Source: Burkholderiales bacterium (GTDB taxonomy: Bacteria; Pseudomonadota; Gammaproteobacteria; Burkholderiales; SG8-41). From it: a DNA stretch of 64,000 nucleotides. The DNA lies in assembly GCA_036262035.1 (NCBI GenBank), contig DATAJS010000010.1, positions 1 through 64,000 on the forward strand, read 5' to 3'. The notes beneath the pieces are model-generated. The model was not told where the DNA came from, did no database searches, and saw only the letters and a list, made by a program, of their open reading frames with translations. Both the position numbers and the translations under genes were made by a program. Positions within the stretch are counted from its first letter, which is position 1, and each line of letters starts with the position of its first letter. Positions 27,460 to 35,238 of the stretch are shown one piece after another.

Positions 27460-29613
27460 TCAGCCCGGTCCCTCGAACACTTTCGAGCACACGAAATAAC
27501 CGAGCGCGCGGTACGCCTCGAACTGCGACTCGGTGAAGAACTGGTCGCTCGTGGGCTCGTGCGGAAACGCCGGGTTGGCTTTCTGGTAGTGCAGCAGGAA
27601 GACGTTGCGGCGCGCTTCGTCGGTCATCGACGATTTCAGGTAGATCAGCGTGCCGTTCAGGCCGCCGCCGTAGTCGATCGTGCCGACGGCGAAATGACGC
27701 TTGCCGTCGCGGACGCCCGCGAGGTGCTCGTAGTCGAGGTCGACGGTGTATCCGAGATCGATCTTCGCCAGCCGCACCGACGCCGACAGCCCTTCGAACG
27801 TGTACGCGGGATCCGCTTCGGCATCCGACGCGATGATGAGCGTACAGCGGCGCTTCAACAGCGGGTAGATGCCGAGATTGTCGACGTGCCCGCCGTCGCT
27901 GAGCAGCACGTCGCCGTGGCGATTGCGGTTGTCGAAGCGTGACCACGCCTCGCGCGCGAGCGTGAGATAGGCGTAATCGCCGAGCAGCTTCTGCATGAAC
28001 GGCATGCCCGTCAGCGCATTCGGATGCTTCTGCCACGGGAATTTCATCCACGCGCCGGTGCGCACGTTGAGCAGCGTGAGCAGCGCGACCGCCGCCGCGC
28101 GGGTGTTGTAGCCCATGTTCGCCCCGAACGCCGCGCCCGAGATCGCCATCGCCGTGGCGAGCGAGCTCGCGAGCCCGTTCTCGTTCTCGAACGCCTCCGC
28201 GCGCACGTAGCCCAGACCGTCGCTGCCGACGCCGAGCGTGGAGAACAGAAAGAACGTCCCCTTGCGTCCCGGCCGCACGTACTCGCCGGCGAGGTCGTCG
28301 TCCGCCGCCGGCGCATCGCTGACGTTCAGGCACGCGTTGACGAGGAGGTACGGTGCGGCGCCCGTGCGCAGCGTCGAGAGCTGGCAGTCCTGCCGGTGCT
28401 GCAGCCTCGACGCGTCACGCGTGCCGGGCGGCACGACAAAGTACGCTTTGCTGAGGCGGTCCCGATAGAACGCGTGCAGCGAGCCGCAGTTGGCGGGGAG
28501 CAGGAACCTGCCGACCAGCCACAGGCCCACGAACACCGTGGCGACGTTGCCCGTGAGCGTCACGATCCCCTGCTCGGCGCTCAGGTGATACAGGAACGCC
28601 GCGAGCGCGAGATACACGAGCCACAGCAGGACCAGCACCAGCGCCAGCAGCAGCGCGAGCCGCACCGGGCCTCGCAGCCTGGGTAAGCGCAGCCTCGCGG
28701 CGGCCGCGAGCACCGAGGCGAGGCCGCCCCCGGTCAGGGCCGAACCCCAGCCGAGCCCATCCAGCTCGACGATCAGGACCGGCTGCAGCAAGAGCAGCGC
28801 GAGCACCAGACACCCCGCCGCCGCGACGGCGGCCCGGCGGCCGCGCCTTTCGCGTTCTTCCCAGCCCGGCCCTGCGCGCGCGGCGGCGTAGCCGAGCGCG
28901 ATGATCGCCGCGACGACGGCCAGAGCAGCGGCGACGACGCGCGCATGGCCGCGCGGATCCAGCTCGATCTGATACACCGCCAGCAGTGCGAACAGCAGGA
29001 ACAGCGGCGCGAGAACGAGCGCGTTCGCCACGATGCCGCCGATCGCGGTCAGTGCGGCGACGAGCGCATCGATGAAGCCTCGGGCGACGAGATAGCTGCT
29101 GAACCGGCGCAGGTGGCGGATGACCACGTTGTCGTTCTCGGGACCGTTTGCGCGCTCGAACGGAAATTCCAGCGGACCGGGCGCGGCACGTCGCGCGACG
29201 CCGTCGGCGTAAGCCGCGAGCGAGCAGCCGATGTAGCCGCCGCCCGAGACCGTCGACAGATAGTCGGCCTTCGTCAGCAGTCCGAGCTCGTGCAGCCGTT
29301 GCAGGACGCCGAGATTGAAGCTCGCCGAGCGCACGCCGCCGCCCGACAGCGCGACAGCCGACAGCGCGGGCAGCGGTGCGACCTGCGCGTTGGGCCACTG
29401 CGCCGGCACGCGGCCCGCCGCCAGCCGCTCGCGCAGATACGCGCGCAGCTCGGAATCGCGCCGCACCAGCGCAGCATCGACTGCCCTCACGTAGCAGGGC
29501 GGGCTGCGCTCGCGGACGACCGCCTCGAGGTCGATGCGCCGCTGTTCGATGCAGCGGCGCTCCCTCCAGTGGAGCGCGGCCCAGACCTCGGAGCTCTCGG
29601 GAGGCACGCTCAC
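27460..29613 (-). CDS. Patatin-like phospholipase with five inserted membrane segments (operon gene 5)
   Basis: A predicted membrane-embedded phospholipase of 717 residues. The oxyanion loop SGGGVRS is at 90-96 and the nucleophile Ser123 in STVSGGGYIG. The Asp of the dyad is D573 in SDGGHVDNLG. Five hydrophobic segments (about 183-215, 225-245, 261-283, 316-341, 351-371) are inserted between the two halves. The GTG start at 29613 overlaps the preceding stop (GTGA). The frame continues upstream but only over the neighbouring gene. In CBASS systems patatin enzymes (CapV) degrade the host membrane when a nucleotide signal is made, so this is the likely effector here. That role is inference. Confidence 0.87.
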   Translation of the reverse strand: MSVPPESSEVWAALHWRERRCIEQRRIDLEAVVRERSPPCYVRAVDAALVRRDSELRAYLRERLAAGRVPAQWPNAQVAPLPALSAVALSGGGVRSASFNLGVLQRLHELGLLTKADYLSTVSGGGYIGCSLAAYADGVARRAAPGPLEFPFERANGPENDNVVIRHLRRFSSYLVARGFIDALVAALTAIGGIVANALVLAPLFLLFALLAVYQIELDPRGHARVVAAALAVVAAIIALGYAAARAGPGWEERERRGRRAAVAAAGCLVLALLLLQPVLIVELDGLGWGSALTGGGLASVLAAAARLRLPRLRGPVRLALLLALVLVLLWLVYLALAAFLYHLSAEQGIVTLTGNVATVFVGLWLVGRFLLPANCGSLHAFYRDRLSKAYFVVPPGTRDASRLQHRQDCQLSTLRTGAAPYLLVNACLNVSDAPAADDDLAGEYVRPGRKGTFFLFSTLGVGSDGLGYVRAEAFENENGLASSLATAMAISGAAFGANMGYNTRAAAVALLTLLNVRTGAWMKFPWQKHPNALTGMPFMQKLLGDYAYLTLAREAWSRFDNRNRHGDVLLSDGGHVDNLGIYPLLKRRCTLIIASDAEADPAYTFEGLSASVRLAKIDLGYTVDLDYEHLAGVRDGKRHFAVGTIDYGGGLNGTLIYLKSSMTDEARRNVFLLHYQKANPAFPHEPTSDQFFTESQFEAYRALGYFVCSKVFEGPG

Positions 29614-30104
29614 GGCGTGCCGTATTCGGTGAGGCGTGGCACCCCGGCGAGCGCCGCGAGGGCGTCCGCCGCGGCGCGCAGGTCGATCTGGAGCTCGCGC
29701 AGCTCGACCCTGAAGCGGCCGGACATCGCGGGGTCCTTGAAGCGTCCTTCGGTCTGGTGCTTGTGCCATTCGGCCGTGAACGGCCGCACCCGGCCGTTGA
29801 GGAGCGTCAGCACGAGCGCGCTGCACGCGGCCGCTTCGCGCCCCGCCGCGCGCAGGGCGGCGCGCCCGATCTCGAACAGATCGGCGATGCTCTTCAGCGC
29901 CGCCTGCTCGACCCCTTCCTCGTCGGCGAGCGGCTGGGTCGCGATGCGCGACGCGAGCTCGACGTAGAGCGCCCACGCCGCCTGGCGGTCGGCATCGGTG
30001 AGCTTGAGATCGCAGGCCGCACGCGGTACGCGGTCGCACCAGTCGTAGCCTTTCAGGTGCTCCTGGATCAACTGGCCCAGGGTGACGACGGGAGGGCTGC
30101 TCAT
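29610..30104 (-). CDS. Small helical protein of unknown function, operon gene 4
   Basis: A 164-residue protein that I cannot assign to a named family. It is predicted to be helical, with TDADRQAAWALYVELASRIA near residues 37-56 and SIADLFEIGRAALRAAGREA near 72-91. The striking motif NGRVRPFTAEWHKH at 103-116 looks like a conserved docking or catalytic patch. There is no signal peptide or membrane segment. The start overlaps the TIR-SLOG stop (ATGA) and the stop overlaps the patatin start (GTGA), so it is tightly coupled. An adaptor between signalling and effector proteins is one idea. Confidence 0.8.
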   Translation of the reverse strand: MSSPPVVTLGQLIQEHLKGYDWCDRVPRAACDLKLTDADRQAAWALYVELASRIATQPLADEEGVEQAALKSIADLFEIGRAALRAAGREAAACSALVLTLLNGRVRPFTAEWHKHQTEGRFKDPAMSGRFRVELRELQIDLRAAADALAALAGVPRLTEYGTP

Positions 30105-32344
30105 GACGCGGGTCCGATGAGGTCGTTGTTCTCCAGGCCTTTCAACACCAGCCCGATCGCGCGGTCCATGTCGAAGGTCGTCATGAGCTCGCCGGTCTCG
30201 GCGTCGGTGAGCCCGGTCTTGAGCGTCGCGGCAAGCCCGTCTCGGCTCTTCGTGACGTGCTCGACGAGCGCGGCAATCGCGTGGCCGGTCTGCATCTCCT
30301 CCGGAACGGCGGCGCCGTACGCGAGCTCTTCGAGCTTCGCGACCTGCGGCGTCGCGCGCTTCAGCTCCGCTGCGCTCAGCTCGGCGGGAAGCTTCGCCGA
30401 CGTAAACGCCTGCGCCAGCACTTCCGCCGCGCCGCCGAAACCGCCGAGGATGTACAGCGGCCGGTCCGCGTCGAGCGTGACGAGCGCCTCCTCGAACAGA
30501 CCCGGCAGGAACCCGCTGAAGCCGCTCACCTTCCCGCCGAGCAGCACGCGCGCTGCGATGGGGGGTACGTCCTGCTCGTGCGGCGCCGCACCGGCGGGTA
30601 TGCCCGCCATGGAGATGCGGCGCATCGCCGACACCGCGATCGCCGTGTTGAGGGTCGCGCGATCGGTGCGGTGGAACGCCTTGCCGTCCGCGACCGCGCG
30701 CCCGGCAGCGATTCCCGCCATGGCCTGCGTGACGCGCACGGTGCGGCAGGCGTTGATCCATTCCGCTTCGATGTGCGGCGTGATCTTCAGATAGTTCGGC
30801 CACGACGAATGGTTGTAGAGGCGCGACACCTCGCGCGGCGTGCCGCCGGCGGCGCTGCCGTCTTCCTGCTCCGAGGCGATCAAGCGCAGCAGCTCGAGCG
30901 TGAAGTTGTCGTCTCGCTCTTCCCAGTTGCCCGCATACGCCAGGGTCGCCGATCGCCGCAGGAGCTCGCGGCCGAGGCGCGTGAGGAGCTCGCGAAGATG
31001 GTCGACGCCGAAGCCGCGCGGCAGCAGGTGCTCGCGCTGGTACGACACCGAAAGGCCGATCACCTCGGTCGTGCGATGGCTCTGCGCGCCTCCCGGCGCA
31101 CCGGGCGTGCGGCCCTGCTGGAAGCCGTCGAAGCGTATGCCCGGCAGCAGCGCGTGGAGCGCGGCGATCTCCAGCCCGGGAAGCCCGTGGCCGGGGTGGT
31201 AGACGCGAGTGACCCTGCCCGCCCGAACCGCGGGGATCTGCAACAGCGTCGTCGGGTCGGGCACGACGTTGAGCGCGAGCGCCGCCGCTTCGCTGTCGAG
31301 CTTCGGCGCGATGGCGTAATGAAACGATGCGAGGAAGACTTCGCGCAGGAGCGTCGTCACCACGTGCTCGGCCTGGTCCGGGACGGTGGGAGACCACCGG
31401 ACGATCGGCGCATTGCCGAGCTCGGCGATCCCCGAGGTCGAAGCGCCGCCTTCGAGCGCGTCCACGACGACCAGCGGGTTCACCCGCCAGCGCCCGGCCG
31501 CGCCGCCGTTCTGCTCGAGGCGCGGGCGCCGGAACAGCGCGAGCTCGCGCCGGCACCACGGCCGCGTCGCGTAGAGCTCGCTGCGGATGGCGATCATCGC
31601 GGCCGTGCCCATGATGTTCGCGTCGAGCCACGGACCGAACGCCTCGGTGTAGGGGATGTCGTTCTCGTCGTAGAACGCGGCGAGCTGGGTGTCGCTGTAG
31701 ATGTAATCGCGTATCGCCTGCGCAGGCGCTTTGCCGTCGCCTTTGGCATGGCTGAGGAACACCGTGATCTTCGGCGCCGTCGCCGAATCGGCGTTGGCGG
31801 GCCGACCCGGCGCCAGCAGCACACGGCACAAAAGCTCGGTGAGCTGCTTCAGCAGCGAGCGCTTGACCCTGGCAAGAACGGCGTCGCGCTGGTCCGACTC
31901 GCGCCCCGGCACCGGGATGCCCGACGGCCGCACGTAGTTGAGGGCGCGCAGCGCCGGCGGCACGTTGAAAGCGGTGGCGTCGAGCGCGACCGGAACGACG
32001 AGGCGTGGGCACGGCGCGTAGGCGGCGGCACCGGCCTGCAGCTGCTCGATCCAGTGGCGCCACGCCGCATCCGCGATCATGTTCGCATCGATCAGGACGA
32101 GCGCGATGTGCATGTTCGCGACCGCCGCGCCCGCGGCTCGCGGCATGGGATTGCCGGTTTCGCCGGGAAGAGGCAGCGGCAGCTTGCCGCGCGCGCCGGT
32201 GGGGTCGGGCTCGCTGCGATAGTAGACCTTCGGCCCCCGGCCGTTGCCCGGCCGCAGCCAGCCGTAGACGCTGCGCGCCAGCGTCTCTCCGACTTCGCAC
32301 TTCGGATGCCACAGCACGTAGATCTCGGGAATGGCGTCGCTCAT
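30101..32344 (-). CDS. TIR-like/TIR/SLOG-like multidomain protein (operon gene 3)
   Basis: A predicted NAD-processing or nucleotide-sensing protein of 747 residues. Residues 5-110 look like a degenerate TIR-like domain (EIYVLWHPKCEVGETLARSV, later IALVLIDANMI). Residues 192-300 are a fuller TIR domain: ITVFLSHAKGDGKA, AAFYDENDI, and RPWCRREL with Glu267 at the place of the NADase glutamate. Residues about 427-650 have Rossmann-like features of a SLOG domain, with TLAYAGNW and ILGGFGGAAEVLAQAF. Thoeris ThsA also carries a SLOG domain, which senses a TIR product. The ATG at 32344 lies 10 nt after the ParA stop. Confidence 0.82.
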   Translation of the reverse strand: MSDAIPEIYVLWHPKCEVGETLARSVYGWLRPGNGRGPKVYYRSEPDPTGARGKLPLPLPGETGNPMPRAAGAAVANMHIALVLIDANMIADAAWRHWIEQLQAGAAAYAPCPRLVVPVALDATAFNVPPALRALNYVRPSGIPVPGRESDQRDAVLARVKRSLLKQLTELLCRVLLAPGRPANADSATAPKITVFLSHAKGDGKAPAQAIRDYIYSDTQLAAFYDENDIPYTEAFGPWLDANIMGTAAMIAIRSELYATRPWCRRELALFRRPRLEQNGGAAGRWRVNPLVVVDALEGGASTSGIAELGNAPIVRWSPTVPDQAEHVVTTLLREVFLASFHYAIAPKLDSEAAALALNVVPDPTTLLQIPAVRAGRVTRVYHPGHGLPGLEIAALHALLPGIRFDGFQQGRTPGAPGGAQSHRTTEVIGLSVSYQREHLLPRGFGVDHLRELLTRLGRELLRRSATLAYAGNWEERDDNFTLELLRLIASEQEDGSAAGGTPREVSRLYNHSSWPNYLKITPHIEAEWINACRTVRVTQAMAGIAAGRAVADGKAFHRTDRATLNTAIAVSAMRRISMAGIPAGAAPHEQDVPPIAARVLLGGKVSGFSGFLPGLFEEALVTLDADRPLYILGGFGGAAEVLAQAFTSAKLPAELSAAELKRATPQVAKLEELAYGAAVPEEMQTGHAIAALVEHVTKSRDGLAATLKTGLTDAETGELMTTFDMDRAIGLVLKGLENNDLIGPAS

Positions 32345-32354
32345 CCGGGGACGT

Positions 32355-33770
32355 TCATTTCGAGGTCTGCTCGCCGACGTACTTCGCGGCCTGCCGCGCA
32401 TCCGGCGCGTCCGACTTGCCCGATTTCATGCGCACTCCCCTGAGCGCGCGCTCGATGTCCGACATGCAGCGCGCGAGCTTGTCGCGATCCTCCCCGATGC
32501 CGATCTTCAGGTCGCAATAGGCCGACAGGTACGTGTCGAATATCGCGACCCGTTTGTCCTTGTCGGCGTTCGCCAGCTCCAGCGCGGCTTTCTGTTGAAC
32601 GAGCTGCGTCTGTGCGTCGCGGCGCTCCGACTGGAGCGTCCACATGAAGAGGGCTAACAGCACGATCCCCACGAAACCGGCGAAGGCGACCGGCACCTTC
32701 AACTGCAGGCGGAACTCGAGCTCGCGCCGCAGCCGCTGGCTCAGCGGGACCTCTTCGACGGCGCGCGGCGTGCCGGGCTCCGCATCGGTATAGGCGTACG
32801 CCTTGACGATCTCTTCGCGGCGCGCTTCGTCGATGGTCTGCATGGTGTCGACGTCGCCCCTGGTGATCCAGCTCGCGAGACGCTCGATCGAGGCGAGGAT
32901 GCTGTCGAACGCATGCGGCTCGTCCTTGAATGCGGGCGACACTTCCTCGAACGCATAAAAGGTCCGATAGGGAATCCGCACGCCGCTCCAGTAGGTGTCG
33001 CGCTTCTGCGGCGGCACGTGGTGCAGCAGCGGATTGAATACGGTCGTCGCGACGTTGAGCCAGCTCTTGAGCTTGTCGGTCTCGGCGTTCTCGAGCCGCG
33101 TCGGCACCGGATAGATGCGAAAATCGTCTCCGCGCTGCGCCTGCACCGAGCGCGCGACGGCGGACGCGCCGCGTATGCTCTGGTGGTTGAGCGTGAAGCA
33201 CACCACCAGCATGTCGGGCAGTTGCACCGTGCAGATGCTCGAGGTGTCGCTCACGCCGGTGCGGCTGTCGATGAGGATGTAGTCGTAGCTCTTCCTCAGG
33301 TCGTCGCGCGCAGCCTGCAGGATCCTGCCGCCGCCGAGGCGCTCGTAGAAGTTGTCCCAGTCGAAGGTGTTGACCCGCTGCGGGTAGTTCTCGTCCTGCC
33401 GCCCGGCCGGCAGCAGCGCGATCGAGCCGCGCTCCCCGAAATCCCAGTCGAGCCCGACCACGTAATCGTCGAGCGTGCGCGCCGTGTCGCGCCGCGTGTC
33501 GCTCGGCGCGGACGCCGGGGTCAGCCGTTCCTTCGCGACGTCCCACACGTAATCGACCAGGCCGGGGGTGTCCCTCAGCTCGGGATCGACGAGGAAAGGC
33601 CGGAAATAGCGGTGGAGTCCCGGCGCTTCGAGATCCCAGTCCACGGCCAGCACGCTCTTGCCGTTGCTCGCCAGCACCCAGGCGAGCGTGACCAGCGCCA
33701 TCGACCGGCCGGTGCCGCCTTTGTACGAATAGAACGTGATGACCCGCCCCGAGGGGCCGAGCGCGCTCAC
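32355..33770 (-). CDS. ParA/MinD-type ATPase with C-terminal membrane anchor (operon gene 2)
   Basis: A deviant-Walker P-loop ATPase of 471 residues. KGGTGRS at 17-23 is the Walker A motif with the signature Lys17, VDWDLEAPG at 43-51 the switch region, and YDYILIDSRTG at 162-172 Walker B. The N-terminal block closely resembles the ATPase domain found in FxsT-type actinobacterial proteins. A membrane segment at about 359-379 and a charged, helical tail of 90 residues follow, unlike soluble ParA. The GTG start overlaps the TIR stop (GTGA). It may anchor the complex at the membrane or act as a nucleotide-driven switch. Confidence 0.87.
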   Translation of the reverse strand: MSALGPSGRVITFYSYKGGTGRSMALVTLAWVLASNGKSVLAVDWDLEAPGLHRYFRPFLVDPELRDTPGLVDYVWDVAKERLTPASAPSDTRRDTARTLDDYVVGLDWDFGERGSIALLPAGRQDENYPQRVNTFDWDNFYERLGGGRILQAARDDLRKSYDYILIDSRTGVSDTSSICTVQLPDMLVVCFTLNHQSIRGASAVARSVQAQRGDDFRIYPVPTRLENAETDKLKSWLNVATTVFNPLLHHVPPQKRDTYWSGVRIPYRTFYAFEEVSPAFKDEPHAFDSILASIERLASWITRGDVDTMQTIDEARREEIVKAYAYTDAEPGTPRAVEEVPLSQRLRRELEFRLQLKVPVAFAGFVGIVLLALFMWTLQSERRDAQTQLVQQKAALELANADKDKRVAIFDTYLSAYCDLKIGIGEDRDKLARCMSDIERALRGVRMKSGKSDAPDARQAAKYVGEQTSK

Positions 33771-35122
33771 GTCGTGGTCGCCTGCGGCGTGACGTTCGTG
33801 ATCGTCGGCCGCACGTCGGGGCCGTCGGTGCCGGGCGCCGGCCGTTGCACCTCGCCGTGCTTCACGATGCGTGCGGCGACGTCGTCGAGCAGACCGAGCG
33901 CCGTTTGGGCGAGACTGCTGCCGCCGTCATCCTCGGTGCGCACCACGATGCGCTGCTGCTGGTCGGCCGTCAGTCGCGCAAGCTCCGCGACCGCGGCGCG
34001 CTGCGCAGGCGTCACCGGCGCGGCCAGGAGCACGCCGCCGCGCCAGTCGGGCTCGGCCAGGAGCCGCCGCAACAGCGTGCGCCCGGTCTCCTGCTCGAGG
34101 CAGGCGGGCTCGGCGACCAGCAGCAGCGTGGTATTGGCCTGCGTTTCCGCCTTGAGCGCGCGGCAAACCTCATCGAATGCTCTCGCACGCAGGGCGCGGA
34201 CCGACGGCCGGGCGAATTGCATGCGCCGCCGCAGCACCAGCTCCTCGAGGACGGCCGACGGACTCGGCGCGCCGCTCGCGAACCACGACTGCGCGCGCGG
34301 ACCGTCGCCCTGCAACACGATCGCGAGCACTTTGCGCGGTCCCGAAGCGCTTCCGACGTGGGCTTTCAGGCTCGCCATGCGGCCGACGCTGACCAGGGCG
34401 CCGGGCGCCGCGGGTAGATCCCAGAACGCGTTGCGCAGCGTATTGAAATCGGGCGGCGCCGGGGGCGGCGGCGGCGGCGTCTGCGCGCACTTGAAGACGA
34501 GGCGCGCGAGGCCGTTGACCACCTGGCTGTACGACACGCCGCGGCTCCTCGCGAGCCTCTCCATGCCTTCTTCCTTGTAGAGGTCGAGGGCTTTCTGCGG
34601 CAGCTTCGCGGCGATCGCGTTCAGGCTCGCCTGGATGTAGTACAGGACCGCCGGCGGCAGGTTCTGCGGCGCGAGGTCGAGCTCGCCGAGCCACTGGATC
34701 GGAATGATGTTCTGGGTGTCGCGGATCGCGACCCAGGTCTTGCTGCCGACGATGACGTTCTCGTAACGCAGCCCGGGCGCGCGCGTCATGAACGCGTAGA
34801 ACTCCTTGGCGCAGTACTCGTGGGTCCGGTCGGGCGAGAAGAAGGTCGGGGAATAAAGGCAGACGAAGACGTTGCTCTTCTTCAGAGCATCGGCGATGCG
34901 CGTATTCCAGTCTGCGCCGGTCTCGATCGACGCTTCGTCGAAGAAGCGAAGCTCGTCTCTGGTCTTGCGCACCAATTGCGTCAGGCGATCCCCGACGTCG
35001 TTGAAGAAGCGCTTGAGATATTCGCTCTTATCCGAACGCGCGTACGAGAAGAACACGTAAGGCACCGCCGCGGGAGCGGGTGCGCCCTGAGCGTCAGTCG
35101 CCGGGTTCTGAAGCTCGGCCAT
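33767..35122 (-). CDS. TIR-domain protein, FxsC-like (operon gene 1)
   Basis: A predicted TIR NADase or signalling protein of 451 residues. The TIR domain lies at about 20-165: YVFFSYARSD opens it, FFDEASIETGADW is the middle, and HEYCAKEF has Glu107 at the catalytic position. A Pro-rich linker at 215-224 leads to a second alpha/beta domain (230-420) with LLLVAEPA and GGVLLAAPV, similar in plan to the FxsC C-terminal half. The first ATG after the leader is chosen; no strong ribosome site is seen. It heads the five-gene operon. FxsB, FxsA and FxsT partners are absent. Confidence 0.85.
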   Translation of the reverse strand: MAELQNPATDAQGAPAPAAVPYVFFSYARSDKSEYLKRFFNDVGDRLTQLVRKTRDELRFFDEASIETGADWNTRIADALKKSNVFVCLYSPTFFSPDRTHEYCAKEFYAFMTRAPGLRYENVIVGSKTWVAIRDTQNIIPIQWLGELDLAPQNLPPAVLYYIQASLNAIAAKLPQKALDLYKEEGMERLARSRGVSYSQVVNGLARLVFKCAQTPPPPPPAPPDFNTLRNAFWDLPAAPGALVSVGRMASLKAHVGSASGPRKVLAIVLQGDGPRAQSWFASGAPSPSAVLEELVLRRRMQFARPSVRALRARAFDEVCRALKAETQANTTLLLVAEPACLEQETGRTLLRRLLAEPDWRGGVLLAAPVTPAQRAAVAELARLTADQQQRIVVRTEDDGGSSLAQTALGLLDDVAARIVKHGEVQRPAPGTDGPDVRPTITNVTPQATTT

Positions 35123-35173
35123 ATGCTTTTTTGCAATCGCGCCGAATGAACGGTTCGCTGCAGCGTCGGATCG

Positions 35174-35202
35174 ATTCTTTATCGCGTGCCGCGCGAAGTC
35201 AA
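35174..35202 (-). promoter_or_regulatory. Candidate promoter of the TIR-ParA-patatin operon
   Basis: On the minus strand, TTGACT (complement of 35197-35202) and AAGAAT (complement of 35174-35179) are separated by 17 nt. The first gene starts about 50 nt downstream. It lies in the 116-nt gap after the Rieske gene, so the operon can be expressed on its own. Confidence 0.45.
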
Positions 35203-35238
35203 CGCCGCGGCCGGTCGAACGGCCGATGGCGCGCGGCG

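Noticed and set aside
33767-35122. FxS-type peptide (RiPP) system, because of FxsC-like and FxsT-like modules
   Set aside because: No radical SAM FxsB gene and no short FxSxx-ending peptide gene is seen nearby; the neighbours are a patatin and a TIR-SLOG protein instead.
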